NCBI GenBank assembly: GCA_943331345.2
Contig: CALQLF020000010.1
Location: forward strand, 1-54,849
Reading direction: 5' to 3'
From: Candidatus Planktophila lacus
GTDB taxonomy: Bacteria > Pseudomonadota > Gammaproteobacteria > Steroidobacterales > Steroidobacteraceae
Length of the DNA stretch: 54,849 nt
In this document: piece after piece, positions 54,393 to 54,849 of the stretch
Position numbering within the stretch: the stretch's first letter is position 1
Layout of the letters: every line of letters begins with the position of its first letter
The notes under the pieces: model-generated
The model's database searches: none
What the model saw: only the letters and a program-made list of their open reading frames with translations
What the model was told of the DNA's origin: nothing
Program-made: the position numbers and the translations under genes

Positions 54393-54849
54393 GAATAGCT
54401 TCCGCCGACGCAGCCAAGTATTCGTCTTTGATGCGCACGTAGTGCTCGGCGCCATAGCGCAGCCGGGCGGCTTGCTCCGGCGATAGCGCGCGCACTTGCC
54501 GCGCTGGGTTACCAGCCCATAGCGTTCGCGTAGGCAAATGCTTACCGGGCGGCACCACGGCGCCAGCCGCGACAATCACTTCATCTTCCACCACCACGCC
54601 ATCGAGCACCACGGCGCCCATGCCGATGAGGCAGGCATTGCCCACGGTACAGGCGTGCAACACGGCCTTGTGGCCTATGGTCACATCGTCGCCAATCTGC
54701 AGGCCCATGCCGCCTGGCGTGTAGGGGCCGTCATGAGTGACGTGGAGCACCACGCCGTCTTGCACGCTAGTGCGCGCACCAATGCGGATGGGCGCGACGT
54801 CGCCGCGCACTACGGCGCAGGGCCACACGGAACTGTCGTCGCCGATGGC
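54382..54849 (-). CDS. Gamma-carbonic-anhydrase-like protein (5' cut off)
   Basis: The 3' part (about 155 residues) of a left-handed beta-helix protein of the gamma-CA/YrdA group. The N-terminus lies outside the window; coding continues to its edge (AIGDDSSVWPCAVVRGD). Hexapeptide repeats and the three metal-site histidines are visible: VLHVTHDG, then IGHKAVLHACTVGNACLIGMGA. A C-terminal helix follows (SPEQAARLRYGAEHYVR). Related proteins bind Zn but often have no carbonic anhydrase activity. Confidence 0.88.
   Translation of the reverse strand, partial: AIGDDSSVWPCAVVRGDVAPIRIGARTSVQDGVVLHVTHDGPYTPGGMGLQIGDDVTIGHKAVLHACTVGNACLIGMGAVVLDGVVVEDEVIVAAGAVVPPGKHLPTRTLWAGNPARQVRALSPEQAARLRYGAEHYVRIKDEYLAASAEAILSP

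Overview
The window is about 65% GC apart from a few AT-rich intergenic stretches. It is densely packed with housekeeping genes whose content and order fit a gammaproteobacterium. Blocks such as dapF–DUF484–xerC, def–fmt–rsmB–DUF4390–ntrY–ntrX and LysM–dprA–smg–topA point to the Xanthomonadales/Nevskiales side of that class. This placement is inferred from gene order and protein style, because there is no rRNA gene here. I saw no tRNA, rRNA, prophage, insertion sequence or CRISPR array.

Layout, left to right. 0–2.6 kb: diaminopimelate epimerase, a DUF484 protein and XerC, overlapping or nearly so. 2.6–6.4 kb (minus strand): a MauE-like membrane protein coupled to an acyl-CoA synthetase, a stand-alone 5'-3' exonuclease and an HNH nuclease. 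6.5–9.5 kb: the three-gene proton-pumping transhydrogenase operon (pntAA-pntAB-pntB), closed by a strong terminator. 9.6–13.5 kb: a small HTH protein, a secreted D-aminoacylase-type amidohydrolase, a steroid 5-alpha-reductase-type membrane enzyme and an NAD-dependent epimerase. 13.5–19 kb: a branched-chain amino acid operon (E1 alpha, E1 beta, E2, then a branched-chain aminotransferase) divergent from an Lrp-type regulator. 19–21.4 kb: a putative outer-membrane protein, then an ECF sigma factor with a membrane partner and a DUF3106 protein. 21.4–27.3 kb: a DnaA-box-rich intergenic region, priA, an EF-hand protein, argS and a SPOR protein.

27.3–32.1 kb is the accessory part. A 733-residue YadA-type trimeric autotransporter with long internal repeats is followed, across an AT-rich control region, by a LuxR-type regulator and three very small winged-helix proteins, two of them clear paralogues. 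32–34.3 kb: pirin and a cytochrome b561–YceI fusion. 34.4–41.5 kb (minus strand): def–fmt–rsmB–DUF4390–ntrY–ntrX, mostly coupled by 4-base overlaps. The NtrX-like regulator appears to have lost the ATPase and sigma-54 contact residues. 41.6–50.8 kb: LysM protein, dprA, smg, topA, hemF, rlmJ, hemB and aroE. 51–54.8 kb: a DUF1800/DUF1501 pair of exported proteins and the 3' part of a gamma-carbonic-anhydrase-like gene cut by the window edge.

The most striking unexplained signal is a family of short REP-like palindromes, about 24 bp long with core AGCAAGCT. There are about 15 units in five clusters. In the intergenic clusters a unit starts within a few bases of a stop codon. Six further units lie inside the E2 gene of the branched-chain dehydrogenase, in frame and only in its two flexible linkers. 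One pair there is a 36-bp (12-codon) tandem duplication.
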